Assembly: GCA_035630195.1 (NCBI GenBank)
Contig: DASQLD010000703.1
Coordinates: 1-8,696, forward strand
DNA length: 8,696 nt
Direction: 5' to 3'
Source of the DNA: DASQDN01 sp035630195
GTDB lineage: Bacteria; Acidobacteriota; Terriglobia; Bryobacterales; Bryobacteraceae
Part shown: positions 7,451-8,696 of the stretch, in pieces
Layout: every line of letters starts with the position of its first letter
How positions within the stretch are numbered: the stretch's first letter is position 1
Made by a program: the position numbers and the translations under genes
Notes under the pieces: model-generated
The model's database searches: none
What the model saw: only the letters and a program-made list of their open reading frames with translations
What the model was told of the DNA's origin: nothing

Positions 7451-7638
7451 GTAGGCAGAAAGTCGGCAATCTGGAGGTTGAGCTTACAGAACGGTTCTGC
7501 GGGGCTGCAGTTGTGCCGACGGCGAACCAAGACTTCGTGGTCCCGGTGGAACACACCTTCTCAGTTCGGCCGTTGAATCTGCAGGACGGCGCTAACGAAA
7601 GAATTCCGGGAGACGACTCGGAATGTCCAAATTCCAGG

Positions 7639-7656
7639 CGAGACCCGAAGGTCTCG
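7639..7656 (+). other. 7-bp hairpin with CGAA loop
   Basis: CGAGACC (7639-7645) and GGTCTCG (7650-7656) are perfectly complementary around a CGAA tetraloop. No T-run follows; TTGACG (7665-7670) and an AT-rich stretch (7678-7691) come next. It could be a site next to the promoter of the gene at 7772, or a small RNA structure. Confidence 0.4.
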
Positions 7657-7664
7657 GAACCCTG

Positions 7665-7691
7665 TTGACGCCGGTCGAAAATTTATATTTA
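7665..7691 (+). promoter_or_regulatory. Possible promoter for the gene at 7772
   Basis: TTGACG (7665-7670) is a good -35 match. The AT-rich TTTATATTTA that follows could supply a -10, but the spacing to TATATT is only 13 bp and to TATTTA 15 bp, shorter than the usual 16-18. It is weakly supported and listed because this is the only such combination in the spacer. Confidence 0.25.
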
Positions 7692-7758
7692 CCTGCATTT
7701 TCAACAAACCTCCTTCAAAACCCGGTTGGACCCATCCACACCCGTGCCACGATAAAAC

Positions 7759-7763
7759 AGGAG
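7759..7763 (+). promoter_or_regulatory. Ribosome binding site of the gene at 7772
   Basis: AGGAG with an 8-nt spacer to the ATG at 7772, a standard arrangement that fixes this start. Confidence 0.7.
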
Positions 7764-7771
7764 ATACACGC

Positions 7772-8353
7772 ATGTCGCAAGCCGCCACAGCACGCATCAA
7801 CGGAGCCAAATCGAACGGACCCATCACCGCTGAAGGAAAAGCCACATCCGCTCAGAACAGTTTGAAGCACGGACTCACCAGCAGCCGCGTCGTTCTTCCG
7901 CATGAATCGCAGGAAGCCTACGACAAGCTCGAGGCGTCACTCATCAACCGATTCAAGCCCACCGATGATCTCGAAAGCGAGCTCGTTCAGGAAATGGCCG
8001 CTGCTCGGTGGCGTCTCCGCCGCATCGAATCTATGGAATCGGCTCTCTTCAAGAAAGCAATCAAACAGCACGAAGAAGCGGGCACGCCCGACGCTCTCGA
8101 CGTCGCCTACGCCGAAGTCGCCGAGTCCAAGTCCTACCGCATGCTCGTCCGCCACGCAGCCCAACTCCGCCGAGCCTACGAGAAGGCCTGGAAAGAGATC
8201 CAACTCCTTCAGACCCAACAAGAGACAGACGAAGAAGACGAATTACAAAACGAACCCAGCGCCGCCTTCTTCAAACGCCAACTCGACGCCGCCATGACCA
8301 TGCCGCTGCCGGGCGAACGCAACCACCTGCCGCTACACAGCCCGCAAGGTTAG
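7772..8353 (+). CDS. Conserved hypothetical protein with N-terminal NGAKSNGP...EGK...KHGL motif (193 aa)
   Basis: Small soluble protein whose first 35 residues contain ARINGAKSNGPITAEGKA and then SLKHGL. This signature recurs in hypothetical proteins of Acidobacteriota and some Proteobacteria, often in several copies per genome; that is from memory of the family, not a search. The motif is basic and glycine-rich. The rest (about 45-165) is charged, helix-prone sequence with heptad-like spacing (LVQEMAAARWRLRRIESMES and later residues), suggesting an elongated helical or coiled-coil body. The acidic TDEEDE segment and the C-terminal tail are probably disordered. There is no signal peptide, membrane helix or catalytic motif. 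The ATG at 7772 is supported by AGGAG 8 nt upstream. It stands alone, convergent with the enolase-superfamily gene. Biochemical role unknown; DNA or RNA binding is only a guess from the basic N-terminus. Confidence 0.88.
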   Translation: MSQAATARINGAKSNGPITAEGKATSAQNSLKHGLTSSRVVLPHESQEAYDKLEASLINRFKPTDDLESELVQEMAAARWRLRRIESMESALFKKAIKQHEEAGTPDALDVAYAEVAESKSYRMLVRHAAQLRRAYEKAWKEIQLLQTQQETDEEDELQNEPSAAFFKRQLDAAMTMPLPGERNHLPLHSPQG

Positions 8354-8365
8354 CGTAAAACCCGT

Positions 8366-8696
8366 TTACCAATTCGTATACGATCCGTCAGGCCGGCTGA
8401 TCATTGGAATCGCCGTGTATCGCTCTTTGAAATCACCGATCTGTTGAAGCTTCGTAGTGTCGACCTCAACGCCCAATCCCGGTCGATCATTAGGCCAAAG
8501 CTTTCCGTCTTTAAAGTCAAACGCCTGCTTCAGGTAATCCCATTTACTGCGGCCGCCATTCAGCATCTCCATCAGGACTGGTCCTGAAAACACAGTGGAA
8601 CAGTGGACCATCGCCGCTTCCGAGATCGGTCCCGTAAAGTGCGGTACCAACCCGACATAGTGCGTTTCGCAGATTCCGGCGATCTTCTGGAACTCA
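8366..8696 (-). CDS. Mandelate racemase/muconate lactonizing enzyme family protein, C-terminal part (5' end outside the window)
   Basis: Last 110 codons of an enolase-superfamily enzyme, the group of divalent-metal sugar-acid dehydratases and racemases. The frame is open to the edge of the window, so the TTG at 8650 is internal. The segment FQKIAGICETHYVGLVPHF, then TGPISEAAMVH, matches the end of the barrel domain, where a conserved His in 'PH' and a GPI/GPV stretch precede the last helices. The tail GLGVEVDTTKL closes the fold as in the family, and RPDGSYTNW ends the protein. The metal ligands and general base lie upstream and outside the window, so galactonate, glucarate or other specificity cannot be assigned. 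The stop codon (8366-8368) is 12 nt from the stop of the + strand neighbour. Family call is fairly sure, substrate is not. Confidence 0.85.
   Translation of the reverse strand, partial: EFQKIAGICETHYVGLVPHFTGPISEAAMVHCSTVFSGPVLMEMLNGGRSKWDYLKQAFDFKDGKLWPNDRPGLGVEVDTTKLQQIGDFKERYTAIPMISRPDGSYTNW

Larger units (their letters stand above)
7411..7771. other. Spacer between divergent genes, rich in inverted repeats
   Basis: This 361-bp stretch separates the starts of the dehydrogenase and the NGAKSNGP-family gene, so both promoters should be here. It holds CCGGAA/TTCCGG (7437-7450), ATTCCG/CGGAAT (7603-7608 and 7619-7624) and a 7-bp hairpin at 7639-7656. A TTG-started frame of 78 codons (7432-7668) has no recognisable family and no ribosome site, and I do not call it a gene; it could be a remnant. 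Confidence 0.45.

Noticed and set aside
7902..8358. Two Ser/Pro-rich and Arg-rich + strand frames (131 and 116 codons)
   Set aside because: They overlap the 7772 gene in other frames and have the low-complexity composition of out-of-frame GC-rich codons.

Overview
The window reads like ordinary chromosome from a soil-type bacterium of moderately high GC content, most likely an Acidobacteriota (Terriglobia) member. That is an inference. It rests on the NGAKSNGP...EGK...KHGL protein at 7772, a family I associate with multi-copy hypothetical proteins of that phylum, and on the tandem RND pump layout. No rRNA, tRNA, CRISPR array, integrase or transposase was recognised.

Left part (1-4457): the 3' end of one RND efflux pump gene, then after 12 nt a second complete RND pump gene (873-4037), and after a further 5 nt the remains of an FKBP-type peptidyl-prolyl isomerase gene. 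The tight spacing says these form one + strand operon. Two different RND subunits side by side suggest a heteromeric or paired HAE1-type pump, and the FKBP would have been a co-expressed foldase. The FKBP gene is now broken by several frameshifts.

Middle part (4458-6209): a 10-bp perfect stem-loop precedes an intact hypothetical protein of about 368 residues (4519-5625, TTG start with a good Shine-Dalgarno). Its family is not recognised. Just downstream lies a coding-like stretch (5672-6209). Read across four frame changes, it gives a plausible second protein of about 178 residues that ends with a clean stop codon. The two look like a two-gene accessory cassette with a degraded second member, and this is the least explained part of the window.

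Right part (6210-8696): a complete minus-strand zinc-dependent, probably NADP(H)-dependent, alcohol dehydrogenase of the cinnamyl-alcohol-dehydrogenase/YahK type (6400-7410). A 361-bp spacer rich in inverted repeats follows, then the + strand NGAKSNGP-family protein (7772-8353). The window ends with the 3' part of a minus-strand mandelate racemase/muconate lactonizing enzyme family gene, which converges on the previous gene with 12 nt between the stop codons. These right-hand genes appear to be separate transcription units with no obvious common pathway.
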